Shown piece after piece: positions 32,727 to 40,423 of a stretch of 60,198 nucleotides of DNA. Numbering within the stretch: the stretch's first letter is position 1; every line of letters begins with the position of its first letter. The position numbers and the translations under genes were made by a program. The DNA lies in NCBI GenBank assembly GCA_964505555.1, contig CAZDIO010000097.1, positions 1-60,198 of the forward strand, read 5' to 3'. The notes under the pieces are model-generated. The model was not told where the DNA came from. It did no database searches and saw only the letters and a program-made list of their open reading frames with translations. The DNA comes from CAZDIO01 sp964505555. GTDB lineage: Bacteria > Bdellovibrionota_C > UBA2361 > SZUA-149 > CAZDIO01.

Positions 32727-33131
32727 ATGAGAAAGAGTGAAAAAGGTTTTACGTTGATCGAATTACTCGTAGTAGTTGCGATCATCGGTATTTTAGCAGC
32801 GATTGCCATTCCGCAATTTGCTGAGTACAGGATTCGTGCTTTTAACGCTCAAGCAAAATCAGATTTACGAAATGGAATAACAGCTGAAGAAGCGTACTTC
32901 GTAGATAATGATCTCTATGCAGCATGTAATGATCCTGCAACTTGCGAAGGAACATTGCCAGGATTTCTTGCAACAAAGAATCCTGATGGAACAGTTGCAA
33001 TGGATACCTTTGCATTTACTGTTGGAGCAGATGCTCAAGGAAATGCAGCTCAAACCTTTGGTGGAACTTCCAAACACGGCAAAGGAAGCTCTACCTGGTC
33101 ATATGATAGCACCACGGGTGTTATCCAGTAA
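32727..33131 (+). CDS. pilA: Type IV major pilin PilA
   Basis: The 134-residue prepilin begins MRKSEKG with cleavage before Phe. The mature N-terminus is FTLIELLVVVAIIGILAAIA with the required Glu5. The globular part has two cysteines, in YAACNDPATC, that may form a disulfide. Length is typical for a type IVa pilin. The ATG at 32727 has AAGGAG ten bases upstream; longer starts would add residues not seen in prepilins. It has its own sigma-54 promoter, so pilin can be made in excess of the machine. A prepilin peptidase gene is not in the window. Confidence 0.96.
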   Translation: MRKSEKGFTLIELLVVVAIIGILAAIAIPQFAEYRIRAFNAQAKSDLRNGITAEEAYFVDNDLYAACNDPATCEGTLPGFLATKNPDGTVAMDTFAFTVGADAQGNAAQTFGGTSKHGKGSSTWSYDSTTGVIQ

Positions 33132-33148
33132 GCTACCAGAGCTTAGTT

Positions 33149-33170
33149 AGCACGAACATAATCGTGCTTT
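33149..33170 (+). terminator. Hairpin after pilA
   Basis: AGCACGA (33149-33155) with TCGTGCT (33162-33168), then TTC. It is weak for a full terminator and would allow partial read-through to the pilG-like gene. A second hairpin, GGAGAGAG/CTCTCTCC (33179-33214), covers the TTG at 33202. Confidence 0.45.
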
Positions 33171-33243
33171 CAATACGGGGAGAGAGTTCAAGAAGAAACA
33201 CTTGGGCTCTCTCCTTCGTCTGTTTGTCACCGAATTTATTTTT

Positions 33244-34191
33244 ATGAAGGGATTCATTAAAACAAAATTAGGAAAGGCAAGCGTTGTTGAGAAAGGCAGC
33301 ATCTTTATCGGTCTTCTTATCTTCCTAGGAACTGCTGCAATTTCTTCCATCGGGAAGAAGGATCTTCGTCAAGATTATCAACTCATTACAAGAAAAACAG
33401 TAGATACCCCCCTCTATCTCCCTGAGGCTCGCTACGTAAAGCTGGTAAGTTTTGGCTTTAACTATTTTGCAAGCGATGTCTTGTGGTTTCAGACGATTAA
33501 TTACTTCGGAAAGCACTACGAAGGAGACAAGGATTATCGATGGCTCTATCATATGTGTGATTTGGTAACGGAGCTTGATGGGAAAAAGAAGTATGCCTAT
33601 GAATTCTGCGGAACACTTCTTTCCTGGGAAGCAAAAGACGCAGAATCAAGTAACCGTATCTTATCAAAAGCAATTGAACAGCTCCCCGAGGAGTGGCGGT
33701 ATCAGTACTTACGCGGATTTAATCATTGGTATTTCCTTGAAAACCGAGAACTTGCCAAAGAAGATCTACAAAGAGCGGCAAAACTTCCAGGAGCTCCACC
33801 TTTTGTGGCCTCGATTGCTTCACGCTTGATTGGAGATAAAGATTCTCTTGATACCGCAATTATGTTCTTAAAAGATCTAATCGATAATACCAATGATGAA
33901 CATGCAAAGAAATCTCTCAAAAATAAGTTAAAACGAGCAAAGCTTTCAAAGTATTTAAATTATCTCCAAGAAAAGGTAGATCAATTTGAGATGAAATATC
34001 AAAGAAAGCTTACTGATTTGAATGAATTGGTTTCAAGTGGGTTTATCGAGGAAATTCCAAAAGAGCCATTTAAAGGGAGTTTTCTTCTCGATGAAGAAAC
34101 ACACCGCGTCGTTACCTCCTCTGGGCGAAAGGGGCTCGATTTTAAGGGGCTTACGGCAAAAACCAGTGCATTAAAAAATGAGTTTCAATAA
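33244..34191 (+). CDS. PilG-like accessory protein of the pilus ABC transporter locus
   Basis: The 315-residue protein has one membrane helix near the N-terminus (SIFIGLLIFLGTAAI). A largely helical soluble part follows, with TPR-like segments (SSNRILSKAIEQLPEEWRYQ, ENRELAKEDLQRAAKLPGAP). The position between pilA and the ABC genes is that of pilG in Myxococcus, whose product is needed with PilH and PilI for pilus formation. I do not claim sequence identity beyond position and build. Start choice is uncertain: ATG at 33244 has no good ribosome-binding site, and a TTG at 33202 lies inside a hairpin. Confidence 0.6.
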   Translation: MKGFIKTKLGKASVVEKGSIFIGLLIFLGTAAISSIGKKDLRQDYQLITRKTVDTPLYLPEARYVKLVSFGFNYFASDVLWFQTINYFGKHYEGDKDYRWLYHMCDLVTELDGKKKYAYEFCGTLLSWEAKDAESSNRILSKAIEQLPEEWRYQYLRGFNHWYFLENRELAKEDLQRAAKLPGAPPFVASIASRLIGDKDSLDTAIMFLKDLIDNTNDEHAKKSLKNKLKRAKLSKYLNYLQEKVDQFEMKYQRKLTDLNELVSSGFIEEIPKEPFKGSFLLDEETHRVVTSSGRKGLDFKGLTAKTSALKNEFQ

Positions 34192-34194
34192 TCG

Positions 34195-35190
34195 ATGAGT
34201 GATGTAATTTTAAAAATAGATAATCTTACAAAGACATTTCGGTCATACTGGACGTATCGTCCTTTGCCGGCGGTAAAAAATCTCTCTTTAGAAATTAACG
34301 CGGGTGAGTCTTTTGGATTTCTTGGCCACAATGGCGCAGGAAAGACGACTTCAATCAAGTGTATTTTGGGTTTGATTCATAAAACCTCTGGACGTATTGA
34401 ACTTGATGGGAGAGAGCTTGTAAGTCCTTCACAATTAAAAATGATTGGGTATCTGCCAGAGCAACCGTATTTTTATGATCACCTAACGGTAGAAGAGACA
34501 CTTGGTTTTTTTGCCTCCCTTCATGGAATAAAAGGGGTTGAGAAAAAACAACAGATCATAAAGACCTTAGAACGGGTAGGATTATACCAACGGAAAAAAA
34601 GCCCCGTGCGAAGCCTCTCTAAGGGATTGCAACAAAGATTGGGATTAGCGCAGGCGATTATTAATCAACCCCAATTACTCCTCCTCGATGAGCCGTTTTC
34701 TGGTCTTGATCCTATTGGGAGGTTGGAATTTCGAGAGATTATGCTTGAGCTTAAACAGAAAGGGACCACACTCGTTCTTTCCTCGCATATTCTTTCAGAT
34801 GTTGAAGACATCTGTGATCGTGTTTCGATTATGGTTCAAGGAGAGTTAAAAACAGTATTTGCGCTTGCCGATGCTCCAGCGCTCTTTGGTGAGTGCTATG
34901 AGTTGATTGTATCTGGAGTTGATGTGGAATCAAAACTTTTTTCTGAAATGCAGTCTGTTTGTGCACAGTACGAGATGGAGAACACAAACTCAGGAGCAAT
35001 GCACATTTTTCGATTTCATGATTATGATGCCGCGCACGTTGCGCTAAAGAACGTCACCGCAGCGGGGGCACATATTCATAATTTCCAAAGTAAGAGTTTA
35101 CGACTTGAAGATATCTTTATGAATATTACCGGTCAGAGGCAACCGCATAATCGTTTACCAGGTTCTGATCGACCGGAGTTGAGGCACTAA
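34195..35190 (+). CDS. ABC transporter ATP-binding protein, PilH position
   Basis: The 331-residue ATPase has Walker A GHNGAGKTTS near residue 44, a signature SLSKGLQQRLG and Walker B LLLLDEPFSG, with the H-loop LSSHILSD. The C-terminal 90 residues are of the kind seen in Ccm/Nos-type exporters. Four bases separate it from the preceding gene and one base overlaps the permease gene. In Myxococcus the matching genes pilH and pilI encode an ABC transporter needed for pilus assembly. The cargo is unknown there and here. Confidence 0.88.
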   Translation: MSDVILKIDNLTKTFRSYWTYRPLPAVKNLSLEINAGESFGFLGHNGAGKTTSIKCILGLIHKTSGRIELDGRELVSPSQLKMIGYLPEQPYFYDHLTVEETLGFFASLHGIKGVEKKQQIIKTLERVGLYQRKKSPVRSLSKGLQQRLGLAQAIINQPQLLLLDEPFSGLDPIGRLEFREIMLELKQKGTTLVLSSHILSDVEDICDRVSIMVQGELKTVFALADAPALFGECYELIVSGVDVESKLFSEMQSVCAQYEMENTNSGAMHIFRFHDYDAAHVALKNVTAAGAHIHNFQSKSLRLEDIFMNITGQRQPHNRLPGSDRPELRH

Positions 35191-35963
35191 TGAAAATTGG
35201 AGCGATAGCATTAAATACGTTTAGAGAAGCATTGCGAAATAAAGTGCTCTATTCAGTAATCTTCTTTGCAATCATTCTTACTGCTATTTCGGCCTTTTTT
35301 GGCACGGTCACGATTGGTGAGCGGGAAAAAGTAATTAAGGATTTTGGATTGTTCTCTCTCTCGTTTTTTGGAGCAATTATTACGATTCTTTCTGGAGTGA
35401 GCTTGCTCAATAAAGAACTTAAGCAACGCACGGTTTATAATATCCTCTCAAAACCAGTAGCGCGTTGGGAGTTTATTGTAGGAAAGCACCTTGGGCTTAC
35501 CGCCACCGTTTATACCTTAGTCATTGCGATGGGTCTTTCCTTAATGGTGTTTGTTTCCCTTTTTGAGGGTCGAGTGGATTGGCTTCTGCTTCAAGGGATT
35601 GGGTTTGCACTTCTTGAAGTGACGATCGTTTCAGCACTTTCGATGTTTTTTTCCTCACTGGTAGTAACCACAACGCTTAGTGGTCTCTTTACCTTGGGTG
35701 CCTATCTTGCAGGAAGGTCAATTAGTTATCTTCAGTATTTTCTTTCACAAGATGAAGATACAAATGGAGCAATCATCCTTGTAGTAAAAGCTTGTGATGC
35801 AATTCTGCCAGATCTCAGTCTTTTTAATATGAGCGACAGCATTGTTGCGGGAACTATTATCTCCGGCTCCCACGCTCTTCATGCGGTGCTCTATGCGGTG
35901 GGATATTCTGCAGCAACGCTCTGCCTTGCGGCGATGATCTTTCAGAAACGAGAGTTGGTGTAA
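35190..35963 (+). CDS. ABC transporter permease, PilI position
   Basis: The 257-residue protein has six membrane helices and the ABC2-type permease pattern, with LNTFREALRNKVLYSVIFF at the start and NKELKQRTVYNILSKPVARWEF in the first cytoplasmic loop. It overlaps the ATPase gene by one base (TAATG). With it and the pilG-like gene it forms the pilGHI set at the end of the pilus cluster. The cluster stops here: yqeY lies on the other strand two bases later, and pilD, pilM-Q are not seen. Confidence 0.85.
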   Translation: MKIGAIALNTFREALRNKVLYSVIFFAIILTAISAFFGTVTIGEREKVIKDFGLFSLSFFGAIITILSGVSLLNKELKQRTVYNILSKPVARWEFIVGKHLGLTATVYTLVIAMGLSLMVFVSLFEGRVDWLLLQGIGFALLEVTIVSALSMFFSSLVVTTTLSGLFTLGAYLAGRSISYLQYFLSQDEDTNGAIILVVKACDAILPDLSLFNMSDSIVAGTIISGSHALHAVLYAVGYSAATLCLAAMIFQKRELV

Positions 35964-35965
35964 AT

Positions 35966-36400
35966 TTAGCCTAACAACTCCTTAACTACCTCACTCGCCA
36001 CCTTCCCTTCGAACTTTCCTTTATGATCTTTGTTCAGTGCGCCCATGATTTTGCCAATATTGTCGTTACCTCCAGCAATAATTGCAGAGATCAGTTCTTT
36101 TAGCTTCTCCCTGGAGTATTGCTCGCCAAGATAACTCTGAATTGTGGCGATCTCTTTTTCATTTTGAGAGATAATATCTTCACGTTTTGCTTCTTTAGCA
36201 AACTCTAGTGCATCTCTTCTCTTCTTGATCTCCTTTTGTAAGATCGAAATGATCTCTTCGTCTGAAAGTTCTTTTCTTGTATCGATCTCAATCCGCTTTA
36301 TCTCAGAAACTAATTGCCGAAGACTGGTGACCTTCTCTTGGTCACGAGCTTTCATAGCGGTTTTAACGTCTTCTTGTAGTTTTGTCTTAATACTGTCCAT
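35966..36400 (-). CDS. yqeY: GatB/YqeY domain protein
   Basis: The 144-residue protein is a stand-alone YqeY: LQEDVKTAMKARDQEKVTSLR at the start, EIISILQKEIKKRRDA in the middle and the helical tail GDNDNIGKIMGAL...GKFEGKVAS. The fold matches the tail domain of GatB, which binds tRNA in the Gln/Asn amidotransferase. Solo YqeY proteins are often near rpsU or dnaG; neither is here. Its ATG overlaps the stop of the ccmH-like gene by one base, so the pair is coupled. Confidence 0.88.
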   Translation of the reverse strand: MDSIKTKLQEDVKTAMKARDQEKVTSLRQLVSEIKRIEIDTRKELSDEEIISILQKEIKKRRDALEFAKEAKREDIISQNEKEIATIQSYLGEQYSREKLKELISAIIAGGNDNIGKIMGALNKDHKGKFEGKVASEVVKELLG

Positions 36401-36897
36401 TATCCCACCAATCGCTCCCTTACCTCTCTATCGATCTCACTTTCAAATGATTTATTTTTTCCCCGAAACTCCCCGCCCCGGATCTCTTTCTGGGACCGAG
36501 AGCTCATACCTCGTTTTATCCAAAAAACAATTATCACGGCACCAACAAAAAGAAAGAGTCCAGGAAGCATCCATGCAAGCAATCCAAAACCCTCCATGGA
36601 GGGAGTTCCTAGGAGAGAGACGCCATACTGTTCAACGAGCATTGTTTTTACCTGAGTGAGGGAGATTCCTTGCTCCAACCAGAGTTCGATTTTTTGTCGA
36701 AGATCCCTGGCATCACTACTTGGACAAGCAGAAAGTGTTCGCCCTGGACAAAAGGGGCTCATCACAGTGTCATAGATCTCCTGGGCTTTTCGTTCGGTTT
36801 CAGGCGAGGCAAAGCTTTGCATAGGAGAAGAAATGTTGGACAGAAGCACAACAAAAGAGAGGAGGAAAAAACAAAGTATTTTCTGGAAATATTTCAT
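36400..36897 (-). CDS. CcmH-type cytochrome c maturation protein, spaced-cysteine variant
   Basis: The 165-residue protein has a signal sequence or helix, a periplasmic domain and a C-terminal helix (LAWMLPGLFLFVGAVIIVFW). The active-site region reads SPFCPGRTLSACPSSDA and then ARDLRQKIELWLEQG. CcmH normally has CxxC; here the two cysteines are eight residues apart, a variant I associate with delta-type lineages. CcmH reduces or holds apocytochrome c for haem attachment. No other ccm gene or cytochrome lies nearby. The ATG at 36897 is preferred to a TTG six codons earlier. Confidence 0.78.
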   Translation of the reverse strand: MKYFQKILCFFLLSFVVLLSNISSPMQSFASPETERKAQEIYDTVMSPFCPGRTLSACPSSDARDLRQKIELWLEQGISLTQVKTMLVEQYGVSLLGTPSMEGFGLLAWMLPGLFLFVGAVIIVFWIKRGMSSRSQKEIRGGEFRGKNKSFESEIDREVRERLVG

Positions 36898-36970
36898 AGT
36901 TTTTATCGGCTGCAAATATATTACACCTTATTTGACTTTGATAAATGGCTTTGCCTAAATAAGCATGAAA

Positions 36971-37045
<75 letters not shown>

Positions 37046-37170
37046 TTGAGGAGGCAGCTTTTGTTCGAGCTCTTCGTTGCGGGAAATTTTTGCGGTGCTC
37101 ATGTGCAGGAAGCACATTCCGCTCCTCAAAATTCCCGCGCCTCGATCTCGAACAAAATCTGCCTCCTCAA
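37046..37170. repeat. Structured palindromic element abutting tRNA-Gly
   Basis: The element starts at the base after the CCA. Arms of 24 bases, 37046-37069 (starting TTGAGGAGGCAG) and 37147-37170, pair with one mismatch. Inside are GAGCTCTTCGTTGCGGGA against TCCCGCGCCTCGATCTC and a TGTGC/GCACA hairpin. A related element follows tRNA-Asn at 38720-38937. It may be a mobile palindrome that targets tRNA ends or a structured RNA. Confidence 0.75.
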
Positions 37171-37206
37171 TAAAACAATATAACGGTAATGATATAGTTA
37201 GCCAAA

Positions 37207-37395
37207 ATGCTTTGTTCTTTTTGTCGGAAAATTGAGGTTGAGAAGGGAGAGGAGTTTTGGCCTTTTTGTTCGGCTCGTTGTAAGTCGCTTGATCTGGGGG
37301 CGTGGGCTAGTGAGAAGTATCGGGTGGCGGCAAAAGAGGAGGAGGATGAAGATGGTGAGGAGAAGATGCAAGGCGATTCAGATGATGAGAGATAA
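37207..37395 (+). CDS. yacG: DNA gyrase inhibitor YacG
   Basis: The 62-residue protein has the YacG zinc site with Cys3, Cys6, Cys21 and Cys25 (LCSFC and FCSARCK), followed by the conserved DLGAWASEKYRV and an acidic tail. YacG binds GyrB and inhibits gyrase. It is often near coaE and the pilD region in proteobacteria, but here it stands alone behind the tRNA-Gly element. Length and motif order are normal. Confidence 0.9.
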   Translation: MLCSFCRKIEVEKGEEFWPFCSARCKSLDLGAWASEKYRVAAKEEEDEDGEEKMQGDSDDER

Positions 37396-37416
37396 CTCAC
37401 TCGCTCCTCGTTCGTT

Positions 37417-37455
37417 CCTGTCATGACGCGGGCCTCCCGGCTCGCAACGACAGGG
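37417..37455. repeat. Degenerate copy of the CCTGTCGTTGCGAG palindrome
   Basis: Starts CCTGTCATGACGCGGG and ends CTCGCAACGACAGGG; the left arm has diverged. It sits between yacG and the convergent 37460 gene. Confidence 0.5.
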
Positions 37456-37459
37456 GACG

Positions 37460-38116
37460 CTAAGAATTAGCTGACCTTTTTATTTTAATAGAGACGGCCG
37501 CCCGTAATTTTTCGTCAAGAGGCGGTGGAGCTGTTTTAAAATCGATCTGCATATATTCAGAGGGGATCTCCTCCCAGGACTTTCCGGAAGTTCTACACAG
37601 TGATTGATAGGCACGTTGTCGGACCCAGGAGTCGATCTGTTCATCTTCGAAGATACTTAAGAGAAGTTCCAGCACACGGAGTTCTTTCGTGTTTAGCTCT
37701 CTGGTTTTAGTGTTCTTTCTTGCTTCAAAAAGAAACTCGCCAAGAACCTTAATCGCCATTTGTTGCACGTCATATTCATCATCCCACGGAGCGCCGAGGG
37801 TGAATTGAATTACCCGCTCTAAGTATTCTTCTGTGAGGTTCCATTTTAAGCAGAGAATCTCAAGCACTAATGAAACTGTCAGAGGATCATGAAGCTCAAG
37901 ATATCGTTCAAGAACCTGTCGGTGGGTATACGCATGGGCCTCTCCAAGGACTACAAGATAAGAGTAAATCTCATCAAGAGAAGTGCCCACATCATCTTTA
38001 TTAAGACGAAAGTGTGAGACCACATGGAGGATCTCAGTAAGCTCCAGCTCGGAGAGCTTCTTCCCCGAATGGATCTTTACAAGCAATTTATCTGGGTCAA
38101 CACCCGTTGTGTTCAT
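37460..38116 (-). CDS. Helical-repeat protein of unknown function
   Basis: The 218-residue protein is soluble and almost all helical. A repeated pattern, ending in VRQRAYQSLCRTSGKSWEEI and preceded by VQQMAIKVLGEFLFEA, resembles HEAT-type repeats, which usually mediate protein binding. No catalytic motif is seen. The ATG at 38116 is opposite the panD start, 64 bases apart, so the two may share a divergent promoter region. Function unknown. Confidence 0.6.
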   Translation of the reverse strand: MNTTGVDPDKLLVKIHSGKKLSELELTEILHVVSHFRLNKDDVGTSLDEIYSYLVVLGEAHAYTHRQVLERYLELHDPLTVSLVLEILCLKWNLTEEYLERVIQFTLGAPWDDEYDVQQMAIKVLGEFLFEARKNTKTRELNTKELRVLELLLSIFEDEQIDSWVRQRAYQSLCRTSGKSWEEIPSEYMQIDFKTAPPPLDEKLRAAVSIKIKRSANS

Positions 38117-38180
38117 GATCAGTTTCTTCGAGAACTTGTGTTGGAATCACTTTTTTTGGTATAACAAAGACTAGGCAAAT

Positions 38181-38579
38181 ATGAAAACGTACCGAAAAAT
38201 GATGCGCGCAAAGATTCACCGAGCGGTGGTCACGCAAGCTGATGTCAATTACGAAGGAAGCATTACGCTCCCTCCGGAACTGCTTCAAGCAACTGATATC
38301 AAAGAGTATGAAGCGGTTCATGTATGGAACGTAACCCGTGGAACTCGCTTTGAAACTTATGCAATAAGCGGCCTCTTAAACTCCACCGATGTCTGTATTA
38401 ACGGAGCCGCGGCGCATTTAGTAGTTCCTGGTGATGAAGTGATTATCGCTTCTTTTTGTGACATCGATGAGGAGGCCTTACAGATGTTTGAGCCTAAAGT
38501 CGTCTTTGTTGATGAAAATAATCGACAAAGGCCGATCAAGAGAGAGATAGCCGGGCCCTTAAAAAGAGTAGCTCTCTAG
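38181..38579 (+). CDS. panD: Aspartate 1-decarboxylase
   Basis: PanD makes beta-alanine for pantothenate and coenzyme A. The 132-residue proenzyme has the self-cleavage site in NYEGSIT: cleavage between Gly and Ser makes the pyruvoyl group. The preceding MRAKIHRAVVTQADV and the later NVTRGTRFETYAI and NGAAAHLVVPGDEVII are family signatures. Length is normal. No other pan gene is near. A start at the internal ATG-ATG would shorten it by a few residues only. Confidence 0.95.
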   Translation: MKTYRKMMRAKIHRAVVTQADVNYEGSITLPPELLQATDIKEYEAVHVWNVTRGTRFETYAISGLLNSTDVCINGAAAHLVVPGDEVIIASFCDIDEEALQMFEPKVVFVDENNRQRPIKREIAGPLKRVAL

Positions 38580-38643
38580 AACTTGCTCCTTAACGCACAA
38601 TTCGTTACTAGATGAAGACCCGACTGACCCAGTTTCTTTGCAT

Positions 38644-38719
38644 TCCCCGGTAGCTCAGTTGGTAGAGCAGGTGGCTGTTAACCACCGTGTCGGGGGTTCG
38701 AGTCCCTCCCGGGGAGCCA
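38644..38719 (+). tRNA. tRNA-Asn (anticodon GTT)
   Basis: Cloverleaf with acceptor TCCCCGG/CCGGGGA, anticodon stem GGTGG/CCACC around loop CTGTTAA (anticodon GTT), T-arm with GGTTCGAGTCC, discriminator G and an encoded CCA at 38717-38719. Confidence 0.96.
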
Positions 38720-38937
38720 TTCATTAGACAGCTTTTGTCCGAGCTCTTCGTTGCGGGAGATTGCTGCGGAAGGAATGTTGATCTAACGCTCACCAGTTCG
38801 CGTTAGGCCCTTTTTCGTGCTTACATGATGGCTTCGCCATCTAAAGCACGATATGCGCGGGGAGCACATTCCGCTCCTCTCCCTATAAAATTAAATAGGG
38901 GCCGCGCCTCGATCTCGAACAACATCTGTCTAATGAA
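38720..38937. repeat. Structured palindromic element abutting tRNA-Asn
   Basis: Begins directly after the CCA. Arms 38720-38743 (starting TTCATTAGACAG) and 38914-38937 pair over 24 bases with three mismatches. It shares CAGCTTTTGT, GAGCTCTTCGTTGCGGGA, GCACATTCCGCTCCTC and GCGCCTCGATCTCGAACA with the element at 37046. It carries an extra block with two hairpins: CTAACGC/GCGTTAG, and CGTGCTT/AAGCACG with inner GATGG/CCATC. The outer ten bases differ from the other copy but still pair. Confidence 0.75.
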
Positions 38938-39205
38938 TTCATCGTTGTGGTGTTCGTAAGAGTAAGCTCCTAGTTGGCTGGACGAATCACGGTAATCTGT
39001 TAAAGTTATATTTCTTGCGTTGTGGAAGTTCCTTTCTAATCTATCTCTGTGTAGAGCAGTAAGCTGTTTCTCGGTATTTAACTGAAATTTGCCGAGGAGC
39101 AGCAGCATTTATGTTTTTCTTAAGGTGTTTTTAAATTCTTTCTTTGATCATTGAGTTGCTCTTTTTCCGATCTACAAAAAGAACATTGCAGTCCAGCAAA
39201 CGTGG

Positions 39206-39256
39206 GGAGAAATCCCTGGTGACATATTACCTTTCTTTGTCAGCAGGGGTTTCTCC
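39206..39256 (+). promoter_or_regulatory. 5' leader hairpin of the 39306 gene
   Basis: GGAGAAATCCCTGGTGACA (39206-39224) pairs with TGTCAGCAGGGGTTTCTCC (39238-39256) over 19 bp, with one mismatch and one wobble. It ends 49 bases before the start codon. A TTGAGT and TACAAA sixteen bases apart, upstream near 39150, are possible promoter boxes. Confidence 0.55.
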
Positions 39257-39305
39257 GACCACGGGGGTTCGGAGCTTTCGCAGTTCGTCTTTCCAGGAGC
39301 AGATC

Positions 39306-40028
39306 ATGGATGTCGCATTGAAAGTTGGCGATAAGATCAGGGTTACATGGCAAGCGGGAAGAACAGGGGAGGCCTATGCTTATGTCAAAGGGTGCTTCGT
39401 CTTTCGGAGAAAGAGCGAGTGGCTTGTGCCGCCTAAGGCTGGATCTACTTGGGATGTGGAGATCGTCTTCCATCAGCGGGGAAACATTTTTCATGCCGTT
39501 GGAATAAAGGAGATCCAGAAACCAGTTTGGATTGGGGGATTTCATGACGTAGTTTTTAGGATGATTGATGGTTGCCCGATCGCTCGACTTCGCGGTCGGC
39601 GTGCAGTTCCGTGTCGAATGCAGTGGCGGGATCGATCGCCGGAAGACAATGAGCTTTGGCGAGTAACAATCGTCTATGCCAGCGAGGACATTGTTTTTGT
39701 CCGCCCAATTTTGTTTACGAGAATCGAACCGATATTCTCCGTGGTGCCCGTTGAGGCAAATGGTGACACTACGGGACAGATCTCGCACAGGGTTCGTTTT
39801 GAGGAAGTAGATTACAGAATGATAACGCAAATCGGCGGCAGGATCTCCTTTCCTTGTGATATCCGATGGGCTCAGAAATGGCCAGAACAGGGCGAAACTT
39901 GGGAGGTCGTGACTGTCGATACAAACAAGACAGAAACAATTAATTTTCTTGCGCCGATTCGCCTCATTCCGGAGGAGCAGCCTATGCTACTTGAAGGTGA
40001 TAAACCTTCGACGGCAACGGGAGTCTGA
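39306..40028 (+). CDS. Orphan protein with three internal beta repeats
   Basis: The 240-residue protein starts at the ATG at 39306, with AGGAG six bases upstream. It has three similar units of about 70 residues. Each ends in a pattern of a Pro-rich turn, W-x-V, a hydrophobic strand and a hydrophobic pair: STWDVEIVFHQRGNIF, NELWRVTIVYASEDIVF and ETWEVVTVDTNKTETINF. This suggests three tandem beta-barrel or OB-like modules. No family is recognised. It has a structured leader and a 3' hairpin like the other orphan genes, and lies between tRNA-Asn and unknown genes. Confidence 0.6.
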   Translation: MDVALKVGDKIRVTWQAGRTGEAYAYVKGCFVFRRKSEWLVPPKAGSTWDVEIVFHQRGNIFHAVGIKEIQKPVWIGGFHDVVFRMIDGCPIARLRGRRAVPCRMQWRDRSPEDNELWRVTIVYASEDIVFVRPILFTRIEPIFSVVPVEANGDTTGQISHRVRFEEVDYRMITQIGGRISFPCDIRWAQKWPEQGETWEVVTVDTNKTETINFLAPIRLIPEEQPMLLEGDKPSTATGV

Positions 40029-40057
40029 TGAAGCGAAGAGTGAATTATTAGGATGTT

Positions 40058-40094
40058 GAGTCCCGGGCCGTATTGAATCGGACGACCGGGACTC
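40058..40094 (+). terminator. 3' hairpin of the 39306 gene
   Basis: Perfect 9-bp stem, GAGTCCCGG (40058-40066) with CCGGGACTC (40086-40094), 29 bases after the stop codon. No U-tract directly follows. Confidence 0.55.
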
Positions 40095-40139
40095 TGAACA
40101 GGTTTTTAGGCTGCTTGCTCTGTTCTTGAAATGAAACTC

Positions 40140-40343
40140 CTAACCACAATATAGGCAGTAGCACGTATCAAAAAAGCATTCGTTGAAATTGAAGATTCTT
40201 GGATACATGTTTTCCCAATAGGTGCACGCATCTTGACAGTTTAAGAGTCGGACTGAATCACAACTTAGCTGGGCTTGGGCTGGTGTTGTATTCAACGAAA
40301 GTAAAGAAAAGCCTAGTAAAAATAATTTTATCGATGTTTTCAT
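40140..40343 (-). CDS. Small exported cysteine-rich peptide
   Basis: The 67-residue product has a signal peptide of about 24 residues ending AQA. The mature part of roughly 43 residues holds seven cysteines in the pattern C-x7-C-x3-C-x15-C-x4-C-x-C-x2-C and ends CYCLYCG. A GAGGAG site eight bases before the ATG supports translation. I do not know a family with this spacing; odd cysteine number suggests dimer formation or metal binding. It may act outside the cell. It lies 80 bases past the end of the 816-residue gene on the same strand. Confidence 0.6.
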   Translation of the reverse strand: MKTSIKLFLLGFSLLSLNTTPAQAQLSCDSVRLLNCQDACTYWENMYPRIFNFNECFFDTCYCLYCG

Positions 40344-40423
40344 GGAACGTTTCTCCTCTTTTTTTGCTTATATTAAAATCAGCACTTAAAATCAAACCTG
40401 CTAACTGAACCAAAATCAGATTT

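Noticed and set aside
38608..38793. Minus-strand open frame with text like GGTRTPDTVVNSHLLYQLS
   Set aside because: Antisense to tRNA-Asn; same kind of false gene.
38821..39108. 95-codon minus-strand open frame after tRNA-Asn
   Set aside because: Its 3' part runs through the palindromic element, there is no ribosome-binding site, and no recognisable domain.
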